DNA of 64,000 nucleotides from Marinomonas sargassi. Lineage in GTDB: Bacteria > Pseudomonadota > Gammaproteobacteria > Pseudomonadales > Marinomonadaceae. Made by a program: the position numbers and the translations under genes. The stretch lies in contig NZ_JAOVZB010000007.1 of NCBI RefSeq assembly GCF_025716875.1, forward strand, positions 1-64,000, given 5' to 3'. Positions 1 through 8,074 of this stretch are shown piece after piece. Within the stretch, counting starts at the first letter, position 1. Every line of letters begins with the position of its first letter. The notes under the pieces were generated by a model that saw only the letters and a list, made by a program, of their open reading frames with translations, was not told the origin of the DNA and ran no database searches.

Positions 1-108
1 ATAAGTCCCCTAAAGAGCCGTTGAAGACTACGACGTTGATAGGTTGGGTGTGTAAGTGCTGTGAGGCATTGAGCTAACCAATACTAATTGCTCGTGAGGC
101 TTGACCAT
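1..108 (+). rRNA. 23S ribosomal RNA, 3' end (partial)
   Basis: The first ~108 bases match the conserved 3' end of bacterial 23S rRNA as I know it: the GTTGAAGACTACGACGTTGAT stretch near base 21 onward, the GGGTGTGTAAG helix, GAGCTAACC and the closing CGTGAGGCTTGACC. The 5' part of the gene lies outside the window. The exact 3' end is set by comparison with the E. coli terminus and may be off by a few bases. The 5S gene follows on the same strand after a ~230-base spacer in which no tRNA-like cloverleaf was seen. Confidence 0.95.
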
Positions 109-305
109 ATAACACCAAAGTGGTTTTTAGGTATGAAAAGGAAACTTAGATTACTGAAAAGATTACGACACAGATTACGATAGCATCAGCAATGATGACT
201 ACTGGTTTAATACTTGATTTACGTTATTCAAAAAAGAGAATTGTTGAAGCTTAGCAAGCAATCTGATGCTAAGAAGCAATAGAGAGACAAGCAACGAATT
301 GGCGT

Positions 306-329
306 GTTGTGATGTACGAACATCATAAC
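306..329 (+). other. Stem-loop in the 23S-5S spacer
   Basis: GTTGTGATG at 306-314 pairs with CATCATAAC at 321-329 (nine pairs, one G-U) around a 6-base loop. It sits just upstream of the 5S 5' end and probably belongs to the pre-rRNA processing structure. The rest of the 109-342 spacer is AT-rich, and I could not assign any other feature to it. Confidence 0.5.
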
Positions 330-342
330 GGCGCAACCGAAT

Positions 343-460
343 TGCTTGACGATCATAGAGGCGTTGAACCACCTGATCCCATCCCGAACTCAGAAGTGAA
401 AAGCGCCATCGCCGATGGTAGTGTGGGGGATCCCATGTGAGAGTAGGTCGTCGTCAAGCT
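343..460 (+). rRNA. 5S ribosomal RNA
   Basis: About 118 bases with the 5S hallmarks: ACCACCTGATCCCATCCCGAAC, TCAGAAGTGAAA, GCCGATGGTAGTGTGGGG and CCATGTGAGAGTAGG. The ends TTGCTTGACGA and TCGTCGTCAAG pair to form helix I. It is the last gene of the rRNA operon and is followed after about a dozen bases by an intrinsic terminator. Confidence 0.95.
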
Positions 461-472
461 TTAAATAATGGA

Positions 473-504
473 AGCCCTGATAGCAATGCTGTCAGGGCTT
501 TTTT
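473..504 (+). terminator. Intrinsic terminator of the rRNA operon
   Basis: AGCCCTGATAGC (473-484) pairs with GCTGTCAGGGCT (488-499), 12 pairs with one G-U and a 3-base loop, followed by a run of T. It lies directly after the 5S gene. Confidence 0.9.
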
Positions 505-573
505 GTGTGCGGAAGAAAAGTGCTCGGAAGAAAGCGTTAGGAAGAGACTAAGAGAAAATCAAAATACCGTGCC

Positions 574-612
574 AGTGTGGGACTCTTTAGACGATATGCA
601 TGTGAGAGCAGC
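574..612 (+). pseudogene. Decayed 3' tail of a second 5S rRNA
   Basis: AGTGTGGG at 574-581 and CATGTGAGAG at 599-608 occur in the same order as in the intact 5S gene, where they are AGTGTGGG and CATGTGAGAG a few bases apart. Here they are separated by unrelated bases, and the following GCAGCTC resembles GTAGGTC. A near-copy of the rRNA terminator follows at 639-668, as it does after the intact gene. The simplest reading is a tandem 5S-plus-terminator duplication whose 5S has decayed. The match is short, so this remains tentative. Confidence 0.5.
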
Positions 613-638
613 TCAACCTCAAATAGAAACAACAGAAG

Positions 639-668
639 ACCTGATAGCACCGCTGTCAGGGCTTTTTT
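639..668 (+). terminator. Second copy of the rRNA terminator
   Basis: CCTGATAGC (640-648) pairs with GCTGTCAGG (652-660) around ACC, followed by GCTTTTTTGTG. Stem, T-run and the trailing GTG are nearly identical to the terminator at 473-504, which points to duplication. Confidence 0.75.
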
Positions 669-775
669 GTGTTTAGAGGGCACGCACTCAGAGGGAAGCA
701 ACCAGTAGAGTGATGTAAATGTTGCTTAGGGAGAGCTTTCTTTAAGGGCGTTACTAGATTAATAGTGAAGAGTAT

Positions 776-1120
776 TTATAGTGCAAAGGGAAAGATAGAT
801 AAACCTATGACTAACACTATGGCAACTAGAGTGAAGAGTGATTCTATAGGGTTTTGTTTTGTATGTTCTAAGTAGCCACATAGATAATCTTTCAAGGATG
901 GCTCTATCATCTCCTTGGATCTAGCATCTTGATCTTCTTGTATCAGCTCTAGGGCTTGCTGAGCTTGTGCTTTGTCTTTGACCCATAAGCCAGATAAGGA
1001 TACTTGCCAGCGCCCAGCTGTTGTTTCATAAAAGCTAATTTCGTGGTCGATTAGTAGCTGTTTGATTTCGTGAGCTTCTTCATCAGGTACGTGCTTAAGT
1101 TTAAAAACTAATGTCGCCAT
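776..1120 (-). CDS. DUF6164-like small membrane protein
   Basis: A 114-residue protein. The N-terminal ~70 residues form a compact alpha/beta region (VFKLKHVPDEEAHEI, ISFYETTAGRW, LSGLWVKD) that I recognise as the style of DUF6164 proteins. A charged linker follows, then one C-terminal membrane segment (about residues 94-113, LFTLVAIVLVIGLSIFPFAL). The function is unknown. It lies 45 bases downstream of an EAL-domain gene on the same strand and may be cotranscribed with it. The family call comes from memory of sequence style; the single membrane anchor is directly visible. Confidence 0.65.
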   Translation of the reverse strand: MATLVFKLKHVPDEEAHEIKQLLIDHEISFYETTAGRWQVSLSGLWVKDKAQAQQALELIQEDQDARSKEMIEPSLKDYLCGYLEHTKQNPIESLFTLVAIVLVIGLSIFPFAL

Positions 1121-1164
1121 AATAAAACCTTGGTAAGAGTATTTTTCTGGAGAGAGTTAAGGTC

Positions 1165-2805
1165 TTACTCTTGTCTTTCTTTGATCCACTTAAGAGCCTT
1201 TTTTTCAGGAAGTGGAGCGCTGAAGTAATACCCTTGAATGAGTTGCACTCCGAGGGGCTCAATAATATCAAGTTGTTCTTGGCGCTCAACACCTTCTGCT
1301 ACAACTGTCATATTTAACTCTTTGGCCAGTGATACGACTGAAGTGACAACCTGAGGGGTAAACGCATCTTCCTGTAAGTTTGCAATAAATATACGGTCTA
1401 TTTTTAGAGTATCGAAGGGGAAGCGTCTTAAGAAATCTAAGCCAGAATATCCAGTACCGAAGTCATCTACAGATAGGCGGATGCCCAACTTTTTAATTTC
1501 AGATAATGTGCTAATCATTAGAGGCAATTCTTCATCGGTCAAGGCATAAGTTTCGGTTACTTCTAAGAAAAGCTTTCCCTTTAGTTCAGGGTACTCTTTG
1601 AGGATACCTGTTAATTTAGAGGTACAAGAGCTATCTAATAAGGTTAATCTATCTATATTCACCGCAGTACTAATGTCTTTCAGCAGATTGGGGTTTTCCC
1701 GATAGAAGTCCCCAACCTTTTTAATTACCATCCATGTGAGATCATTTAGTAAATTGAAACGTCTTGAGGTTTCAATAATAGTAGGTGGTGATACTCGACC
1801 ATGATGAGGTGAATCCCATCTTATCAGAGCTTCTAAGCCGTGAGCCTGTTTGTCCTTGAGCGAAACTAGAGGCTGGTAATATATTTCTATAGAGCCAGTC
1901 TCAATCGCTTCTTTTAATCCGTATATCAAAGACTGGTGGTACCTTTGAAAGCCTAAATGCGTGAGGCAAAGGGTAATAAATATGAGCAGCCAAATGATAG
2001 TAATGTAAGGTATTAGGTTGTTGATAGAGTGCCAATAAAAGCCTGTTGGTAGGTAAATTGAAAAGGTCATCGCCCAATCATCTAGAGAGGCTTGTGTTCG
2101 ACCTAATAATGGCGTGTTGGCAGGTAGTCTATTGGAGACTAGAGTAAGCTTACCTAAGGTGAGACGATAGGAATAGTATGGAGGTAGTACATAGTCTATT
2201 TCTCTTGAAAGGCTGGTTGGAGAAGCAAGGCCACTAATGCCAAGACCACTTTTACTCTGATAATAAGCTATGAATGCTTGATAACCGAGTTTGTTATATG
2301 TGCCACTGATGAGTGATACAGTCGTATTATTCTGGCTTTCTTTAATCCGTTCTTCAATGCTTGAGAATATTTGAATATTTTGAGGGCCAGAGTTCGTACA
2401 ATAAATTTTGTATTCTTTGTCAAAGAGTCCAAATCGCTTAAAAATAGGTGATGTGAACGTTTTGGCGCGTAGATGCTTCATGCTTTCTTCTGAACAAGAA
2501 AGGGGGGTGTTGTATAAGGTACTTTGTAATTCTTCATGTACCGTATCCATTTTGTCTTGAAGAGCCGTTTCAGCAAGCTTGGACTTAGTGTTTAAATCAT
2601 CGATTAAATATAAATAAAGCCCTGCAAAAGCAATGATTAAGCTTAAGGCTAGAGACGCTATAAAATATATGGCGGTTATTTTTTTTCTATTAATGAATAG
2701 CAATTTAATATTTGTGAACATAGAAAAAAAGAGCCTATCTACCATGAAATTGTATTGAAAATTTGGTGCTTGAATTCTGTTGTTGAAGTTATATTGATCT
2801 AGCAT
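1165..2805 (-). CDS. CSS-type membrane EAL phosphodiesterase (c-di-GMP)
   Basis: The protein would hydrolyse cyclic di-GMP at the inner membrane. Its architecture is a membrane segment (~45-68), a periplasmic domain with two spaced cysteines (C104 and C136), a second membrane segment (~264-286) and a C-terminal EAL domain (~300-546). The EAL domain keeps EALIRW (325-330), a VNIDR stretch, LEVTET, DDFGTGYSGLDFL, KIDR and AEGVE, so catalysis is expected. The periplasmic layout resembles the CSS-motif PDEs of enterobacteria, in which a redox-sensitive cysteine pair controls activity, but the second motif here reads CTNS rather than CSS. The start is uncertain: none of the candidate starts (2805, 2745, 2721) has a good ribosome site, and 2721 would place the first membrane segment close to the N-terminus. 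Confidence 0.85.
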   Translation of the reverse strand: MLDQYNFNNRIQAPNFQYNFMVDRLFFSMFTNIKLLFINRKKITAIYFIASLALSLIIAFAGLYLYLIDDLNTKSKLAETALQDKMDTVHEELQSTLYNTPLSCSEESMKHLRAKTFTSPIFKRFGLFDKEYKIYCTNSGPQNIQIFSSIEERIKESQNNTTVSLISGTYNKLGYQAFIAYYQSKSGLGISGLASPTSLSREIDYVLPPYYSYRLTLGKLTLVSNRLPANTPLLGRTQASLDDWAMTFSIYLPTGFYWHSINNLIPYITIIWLLIFITLCLTHLGFQRYHQSLIYGLKEAIETGSIEIYYQPLVSLKDKQAHGLEALIRWDSPHHGRVSPPTIIETSRRFNLLNDLTWMVIKKVGDFYRENPNLLKDISTAVNIDRLTLLDSSCTSKLTGILKEYPELKGKLFLEVTETYALTDEELPLMISTLSEIKKLGIRLSVDDFGTGYSGLDFLRRFPFDTLKIDRIFIANLQEDAFTPQVVTSVVSLAKELNMTVVAEGVERQEQLDIIEPLGVQLIQGYYFSAPLPEKKALKWIKERQE

Positions 2806-3021
2806 GCCATATAAAGCTATCAGCTACCAATATATAGACAATTATAGGGACTATTCTGGCGCTTATTATACAGAAGCGAATGTAATCTAAATGATTATTG
2901 ATGTCGTATGTGATGAATCGGTTTCCGATAACTTACCTGTACCTTTATTGTTGAAAAGTGCTCCTAGGATTACTTTAGGCTACAGAATATTGTTCTGTTT
3001 GATGTTTTTTGCCATGATGAG

Positions 3022-3050
3022 TTATAGCTTGCTGGTAATTCTGGTATAGT
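3022..3050 (+). promoter_or_regulatory. Possible sigma-70 promoter for the SutA-like gene
   Basis: TATAGT at 3045-3050 is preceded by an extended -10 TG (3042-3043), with a weak -35 TTATAG at 3022-3027 and a 17-base spacer. It lies 33 bases before the ATG at 3084. Confidence 0.4.
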
Positions 3051-3083
3051 GGGTACTCACTCATATATCAAGGACTATTTACA

Positions 3084-3266
3084 ATGGCAACAAAGAAGAA
3101 ACAGCCAGCTGCAACGGAAACTTCGGAATCCATTGAAAAGCAAATGCAGGAGTTCCTTGCTCGTGGTGGACAGATTGATAAGATTGAATCCGGTGTAAGC
3201 GGTCAATCACAGCTTACAGGCTCTCGTCATATCTCTCTTGGAAACAGTAAAAGCAAAGCGCAATAA
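3084..3266 (+). CDS. Small SutA-like protein
   Basis: A 60-residue protein. The central EKQMQEFLARGGQIDKIES (residues ~18-36) resembles the conserved core of SutA, the RNA-polymerase-binding regulator of slow-growing Pseudomonas, in which a MEEFLARGGKVQEVE stretch follows a long acidic N-terminus. Here that acidic region is replaced by a short basic MATKKKQPA segment, and the protein is about 45 residues shorter. The C-terminus is polar and probably disordered. AAGGA at 3069-3073 is a good ribosome site for the ATG. It is monocistronic, with a possible extended -10 promoter upstream. The similarity is recalled, not searched, and a polymerase role is inference. Confidence 0.6.
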   Translation: MATKKKQPAATETSESIEKQMQEFLARGGQIDKIESGVSGQSQLTGSRHISLGNSKSKAQ

Positions 3267-3505
3267 AAGGTATTTAAACCTTACTCTCAATTTGTCCGTC
3301 AACCTTCTTTTTTAAGCAATATTTGTGCGTTACGAATAAAATAAGGTTGGCGTAACAAACCTCTCTCTTTTTCGATTGTATTTAAAATAGTATTTCAGTT
3401 AGCCTCCTCTCTAGTAATATTATTGTCATCTTTCTGTCGCAGATTTGTCATCATCACTTTCTATTCTTCATGGTCTAACTAATTGAATTTGAGTGGGGTT
3501 TCACT

Positions 3506-5227
3506 GTGATACAAGTCGAGCAAATGATTGCCCAAAAATCCCCTCAATTTTTCGAAAAAAGCCCACTTATCACTCGCCCAACGTTAAGCCTGTTAAAGCG
3601 CTTATTCCACGAAAACGAAGTTAACCAATTCCTGGAAAAAAACGACGGCTGTGTGGGGTTCGAATTTATTGATTGTGTATTAGATCATTTCAACTTTAGT
3701 TATCAAGTGAGCCAAGTGGATCGTCGTAATATACCTGCTAGCGGCCGAGTGGTTATCATCGCTAATCATCCTTTAGGAGCATTAGATGGTTTAGCTTTAT
3801 TAAGGCTGATCGGAGAAATTAGGCCTGATGTCAAAATTGTCGCTAATGACATGTTGATGGGTTTTGATGGACTGAAAAACTTAGTGTTACCTGTGGATAA
3901 TATTGGCGGAAAAACAGCCCGTCAGCAGCTTAAAGCCATTATGAATTGCTTGCATAATGAGGAGGCTGTCATCATCTTCCCTGCTGGGGAGGTGTCTCGT
4001 ATATCGCCAAGTGGCGTGAAAGACCAAAAATGGAATCAGAATTATCTGAAAATTGCCCATAAAACCAATAGCCCGTTACTACCTGTTCATATTGGTGGGC
4101 GTAATTCTATGCTGTTCTACACAAGCTCGATTGTTTACCGCCCACTTTCTACTTTGCAGCTTGCGAATGAGATGTTCCGCCAACGTAATCGTAAAATTCC
4201 TATGCAAGTGGGTCAGTCTATTCCGATTAAAGAAGTTGCCGCTTTACCTTTGAGCGATAAAGAGAAAAGCAAACTGGTAAAACGTCATTTGTATCGTATT
4301 GCCAAGGGCAGAAAGCCGTTATTGAAAACGGAGAAAACGATCAATCACCCTCAGAATAGACAGTTGATAAAGCAAGAGCTAAAAACCGCTGAGCACCTTG
4401 GGAGTACCAAGGACAATAAACAAATTTATTTGTTAGATTACGACCCCATGTCTGTCACCATGAAGGAAATTGGGCGCCTGCGAGAAGTTGCATTCCGTAA
4501 AGTGGGTGAAGGTACGGGAGAATCTTCAGACTTAGACCGTTTTGATCAGCATTATCGCCACCTTGTTTTATGGGATGAAGAGGCTTTGGAAATTGTAGGT
4601 GCTTATCGTATAGGCGAAGTTGCACGCTATATGAAAGAGGAAAAGCCTAATAAAATCTACAGTGCCGAACTCTTCCAATATTCTTGTGATATGGAACCTT
4701 ATTTTGAACAGGGAATTGAGCTAGGCCGTAGTTTTATTCAGCCTAAATACTGGGGTAAGCGTAGTTTAGATTACTTATGGTACGGTATTGGTGCTTATTT
4801 GAATCGACACCCAGAAATTCGTTATATGTTTGGCCCTGTGAGCTTGAGTAACAGCTATCCTCAAATCGCAAAAGACTTTATCGTCTATTTCTATTCGCTG
4901 TATTTTTCAGATAATGAATCTTTGGCTCGTTCGTTTACTCCTTATCAGGTGCAATCTGAACATAGTCAATTATGCTCAGAATTATTTTGTGGTGATAACT
5001 ATGAAGAAGACTTTAAAGTATTGAAGTCCCAGTTGAGCCATCTAGATGCTAATGTTCCGACTTTATTCAAACAGTACAGTGAGTTGTGCGAAGAAGGCGG
5101 TGTTAGGTTTTTAGATTTTGGCGTTGATGCCGATTTTGGTTATTGCGTTGATGGTTTAGTGCTAGTTGATTTAGAAAAAATTAAAGAAGCTAAGCATAAG
5201 CGTTATCGTGGCGAGCAAATCGCATAA
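3506..5227 (+). CDS. olsF: OlsF-type bifunctional ornithine-lipid acyltransferase
   Basis: A 573-residue fusion. The N-terminal ~270 residues are a PlsC-like acyltransferase with ANHPLGALDG (H91) and the FPAGEVSR block. The C-terminal half (~290-570) is a GNAT-like N-acyltransferase of the OlsB/hemolysin type (YDPMSVTMKEIGRLREVAFR, ELGRSFIQPKYWG, FGPVSLSNSYP). Fused proteins of this layout make ornithine lipids from ornithine, the GNAT half forming lyso-ornithine lipid and the PlsC half adding the second acyl chain. The start is GTG at 3506 behind GAGTGGGG; no better upstream start is apparent. It converges on mltA with a 26-base gap. The acceptor could be another amino acid. Confidence 0.85.
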   Translation: MIQVEQMIAQKSPQFFEKSPLITRPTLSLLKRLFHENEVNQFLEKNDGCVGFEFIDCVLDHFNFSYQVSQVDRRNIPASGRVVIIANHPLGALDGLALLRLIGEIRPDVKIVANDMLMGFDGLKNLVLPVDNIGGKTARQQLKAIMNCLHNEEAVIIFPAGEVSRISPSGVKDQKWNQNYLKIAHKTNSPLLPVHIGGRNSMLFYTSSIVYRPLSTLQLANEMFRQRNRKIPMQVGQSIPIKEVAALPLSDKEKSKLVKRHLYRIAKGRKPLLKTEKTINHPQNRQLIKQELKTAEHLGSTKDNKQIYLLDYDPMSVTMKEIGRLREVAFRKVGEGTGESSDLDRFDQHYRHLVLWDEEALEIVGAYRIGEVARYMKEEKPNKIYSAELFQYSCDMEPYFEQGIELGRSFIQPKYWGKRSLDYLWYGIGAYLNRHPEIRYMFGPVSLSNSYPQIAKDFIVYFYSLYFSDNESLARSFTPYQVQSEHSQLCSELFCGDNYEEDFKVLKSQLSHLDANVPTLFKQYSELCEEGGVRFLDFGVDADFGYCVDGLVLVDLEKIKEAKHKRYRGEQIA

Positions 5228-5249
5228 AAGGATATTACTCGCCGAAAGC

Positions 5250-5281
5250 GCTGTTACTGCCTTTGTTTAGGAAGTAACAGC
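5250..5281. other. Hairpin between convergent olsF and mltA
   Basis: GCTGTTACT (5250-5258) pairs perfectly with AGTAACAGC (5273-5281) around a 14-base loop, overlapping the mltA stop. Neither strand has a T-run after it, so it is a 3'-end structure rather than a clear intrinsic terminator. Confidence 0.4.
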
Positions 5282-6414
5282 CATACCTTGCCAAAGTGTT
5301 TTAGCTGTCCTGCGTGAAAGTGAGCGTCTTCCCCAATTCCCTGATACCAATCTATGTGCCCCGGACCTTTAATGGCTCCGCCTTTATCTTGGGCAAGTAA
5401 AAGGCGAAACTCATGGTCGATTAAGTCGCCATTCGCATCGAGTTTAGGTACTTGTGCTAACAATATTGACCCGAGCGGAATAACGCTGGGGTCTACCGCT
5501 GCAGAATATAAAGGGGTGAGAGGAACATTAGCGGCACCAATCGGTTTATTCGGCCCTTCACTAAAAAATAAGTAACTGGGGTTGGCAGATAAAATTTCTT
5601 GCTGCCTTTCTGGATGCTCAATTAGCCATTGCTTAATGCTTTGTGCGGAAATATCTTTTCTATCTATTTCGCCTTTCTCTATCAATACTTTGCCAATGCT
5701 TCGGTAAGCATGCCCGTTTACTCCGCCCCAAGAGAGTAACTTTTGCTCTCCGTCTTCATATTCGATAACACCCGACCCTTGTACATGCAGAAAGAAGTTA
5801 TCAATTAAACTGTCAGTGTAAGCAAGCTCTAAACCTTGTCCTGTAAGAGCACCTTTAAAATCAATATCTTCTCGTGAAGGGAAAGTACCATCCTCATTGC
5901 GAATTGTCGGTTTACGATAAAGAGGAAAACGATATTGGCTGTCAGGTAGGTGGCGTGCGGAAATGATAGGAACATAATAGCCTGTGATCTGCACGTTGCC
6001 CCTTTGATCTTGCCCTTTGATTTGATGAGCGATTAGGTTTGGAGAATGTTTAGGATTTTCTAACCAGTGCTGAATTTCTGTTGTTACAACTTTTAAATCA
6101 GAGACACTCGTTGTGAGTTGTTCTAATGCAAAGGTTTGCTCGCTAATTTTATTTAAATAGTTTGCTTGCTGCTCTAGGCCAAATTGAAAAGTGGCATCTG
6201 GGTAGGGGAGCCCAGGAGGAAGGCTTTCTGCTAAATAAAGTGCGTCGCGCTTTAGTGCATTAGCATCTCTGCCATTATTTTTGAAATCATTAGAGTGATC
6301 AATTTCATTGGTACTACAACCATTAATAAATAGCGTTATAAGACAAATGTAAGTCGCTAATCTAGAGCGACTTACATCAAAAGAAGAAGTGAATTGTTTA
6401 ATGCTTATTATCAT
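5254..6414 (-). CDS. mltA: Membrane-bound lytic murein transglycosylase A
   Basis: MltA cleaves the glycan strands of peptidoglycan to 1,6-anhydromuropeptides from the inner face of the outer membrane. The N-terminus has a lipoprotein signal (hydrophobic YICLITLFI then lipobox NGC, with Cys at about residue 33). The MltA domain follows (QIKGQDQRGNVQITGYYVP, YRFPLYRKP, LTGQGLELAY, FFLHVQGSG), then the C-terminal 3D domain with the catalytic region SAAVDPSVIPLGS, LLAQDKGGAIKG and DWYQGIG, including the conserved aspartates. Its 386 residues are near normal for the family. It is probably monocistronic. Confidence 0.93.
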   Translation of the reverse strand: MIISIKQFTSSFDVSRSRLATYICLITLFINGCSTNEIDHSNDFKNNGRDANALKRDALYLAESLPPGLPYPDATFQFGLEQQANYLNKISEQTFALEQLTTSVSDLKVVTTEIQHWLENPKHSPNLIAHQIKGQDQRGNVQITGYYVPIISARHLPDSQYRFPLYRKPTIRNEDGTFPSREDIDFKGALTGQGLELAYTDSLIDNFFLHVQGSGVIEYEDGEQKLLSWGGVNGHAYRSIGKVLIEKGEIDRKDISAQSIKQWLIEHPERQQEILSANPSYLFFSEGPNKPIGAANVPLTPLYSAAVDPSVIPLGSILLAQVPKLDANGDLIDHEFRLLLAQDKGGAIKGPGHIDWYQGIGEDAHFHAGQLKHFGKVWLLLPKQRQ

Positions 6415-6457
6415 AAATATTCTTAGAGACTCTTTTTATTGTCTTTGTTTTTAGAGG

Positions 6458-7042
6458 TCACAAAGCCATTTTTAGTGTTTCATATGCCTGTCTTAAATTA
6501 ATAAAAGTGGCCTGATCCCCACCTCGGTCTGGGTGGTGCAGTTGAGCAAGTTTACGGTATTGTTTTTTTATGTCCGTTTGGCTTGGGTTAGCAGAGCTCA
6601 ATTGTAGCGTTTTGAGTGCAGATTCCTTATGGTCATTTACATGCAAGGCTTTATAAAAGCTATCTATTAATCGGGAGACTTCTTCAGAGTCTGTTTTCTC
6701 ATACTCACTCCAGTCCAAATAGTATGCCGCAAGCTTTTCGTCAACACTGATACTAATATCGTTACTGCTAGATAAATTGACTTGTTTGGAGCTGATGAGT
6801 TCAATATGTGTTGAAGAAATACTGAGATGTAGGCTCTCTTCTTGCCACAAATTAATATGCAATTGATATAACGCATTCATTATAAAAAAGTGCTGACGGA
6901 ATAAACAAAGATTGGGCTCGTCCGCTAAAGAGCAAAACTCAGGTAGAGCGCCTTTTAACTCTTTTAATATATCAAACTCACTTACTCCGTTCGGGTGTTG
7001 CTTCAGAATCTCGAGAATGGGTCCAATAAGCGGGTTATTCAT
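6458..7042 (-). CDS. DnaJ-related protein with C-terminal J domain
   Basis: A 194-residue protein. The N-terminal ~130 residues match the DNAJ_related type (a winged-helix-like NPLIGPILEILKQHPNGVSEF followed by LFRQHFFIMNALYQLH). The C-terminal ~55 residues are a J domain with the HPDRGGD motif needed to stimulate a DnaK ATPase. There is no zinc-binding or substrate domain, so it is a specialised co-chaperone of unknown client. It sits 43 bases upstream of mltA on the same strand and could be cotranscribed. Confidence 0.85.
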   Translation of the reverse strand: MNNPLIGPILEILKQHPNGVSEFDILKELKGALPEFCSLADEPNLCLFRQHFFIMNALYQLHINLWQEESLHLSISSTHIELISSKQVNLSSSNDISISVDEKLAAYYLDWSEYEKTDSEEVSRLIDSFYKALHVNDHKESALKTLQLSSANPSQTDIKKQYRKLAQLHHPDRGGDQATFINLRQAYETLKMAL

Positions 7043-7134
7043 ATATAGCTCTTATAAATACGTTTCGATACAGTGTATGTGATGACAAAGAAGAGCGGTA
7101 TTAATTTTATAGGGAATCAAGTGTAGGTGAATGT

Positions 7135-7812
7135 ATGTTGTGGGTAATCGTCATCATTATGGCGTTGGTTTTAATCGTTGGGCCAAATATATGGGTTAGG
7201 TGGACTCTGAAGCGATATTCACAAGAACGCAAAGATTTAGCTGGCACCGGTGGTCAATTAGCTGAACATCTCGCAAAGCGGTTTGAATTGAAAAACGTGA
7301 CCATTGAACGAACCGTTGAGGGGCAGGATCATTTTGATTTTATCGCTCACGCAGTTCGCTTAAGTCCAAGCGTGTTCGATGGACGCTCTTTAACTGCGGT
7401 CGCTGTGTCTGCCCATGAAGTAGGGCACGCCATTGCCCATGAAAAGAAAGAGCCTATTTCTCGATTAAGTACCCGCTACCTCCCTTTGGCTAGAGTACTG
7501 CAGCGAATAACTGGCTGTATGTTAATTGGCTGGCCGTTAATTAGTGTCTTGATGCATATTCCGTATACTGCACAATTACATGCTATGTTGGTTGTTATCT
7601 CTGCTTTTGTGGCGGTTCTGATTCAGTTAGCAATGTTGCCAGAAGAGTGGGATGCCAGTTTTAATAAAGCTTTGCCTATTTTGGCCGAAGGTAATTATGT
7701 ATCGCACAGTGAGTTGCCTGTCATAAAACGTATTTTGATCGCTTGTGCTATGACGTATGTGGCATCGGCCTTGATAAAAGTATTGTATTTTTGGCGTTGG
7801 TTCCGACGTTAA
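7135..7812 (+). CDS. Neutral zinc metallopeptidase (YugP type)
   Basis: A 225-residue membrane protein. It has an N-terminal membrane segment (~1-20), the zinc motif HEVGHAIAH near residue 98, two central membrane segments (~120-165) and a further hydrophobic stretch near the C-terminus. The EEWDASFNKA block supplies the likely third metal ligand and is typical of the YugP/PF04298 family. Proteolytic activity is inferred from the motif, and the substrate is unknown. It is transcribed divergently from the dnaJ-like gene with a ~90-base shared upstream region. Confidence 0.85.
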   Translation: MLWVIVIIMALVLIVGPNIWVRWTLKRYSQERKDLAGTGGQLAEHLAKRFELKNVTIERTVEGQDHFDFIAHAVRLSPSVFDGRSLTAVAVSAHEVGHAIAHEKKEPISRLSTRYLPLARVLQRITGCMLIGWPLISVLMHIPYTAQLHAMLVVISAFVAVLIQLAMLPEEWDASFNKALPILAEGNYVSHSELPVIKRILIACAMTYVASALIKVLYFWRWFRR

Positions 7813-8074
7813 ATGTGACAGAAGGGATAATTTGTTATATAAGGAAAAAGGAAGAATTGTGTAAGCTAGAGTTTAAGCCTTATAAAGTTTGTGGAATAGT
7901 GAATATATTAAGCCTTAAACAAAAAGACACAAAGCGAAGCTAGAGAACGCATGGGACAAAGTATATTGTGTATTTTTTTGTGTCCCTGATTTTGCTTTCA
8001 ATAGTTATCTAGGTAGGGATACTGGGAAGTAAATAAAGTATATCGATCCGACAACTATTGAGAGAGTATTCTGT

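Noticed and set aside
109..342. tRNA gene in the 23S-5S spacer
   Set aside because: No cloverleaf or TTCRA T-loop could be found, only a processing-type hairpin.
437..676. 79-codon open frame across the 5S tail and both terminators
   Set aside because: It lies over rRNA and terminator sequence, and its peptide simply reflects those repeats.
7743..7943. 66-codon frame after the metallopeptidase gene
   Set aside because: It overlaps the metallopeptidase in another frame, has no ribosome site and gives an unremarkable peptide.
8025..8060. Possible FliA promoter before the dCache chemoreceptor (TAAA then TCCGACAA)
   Set aside because: The spacer is two bases too short and the -10 has two mismatches, so it is much weaker than the site at 38238.
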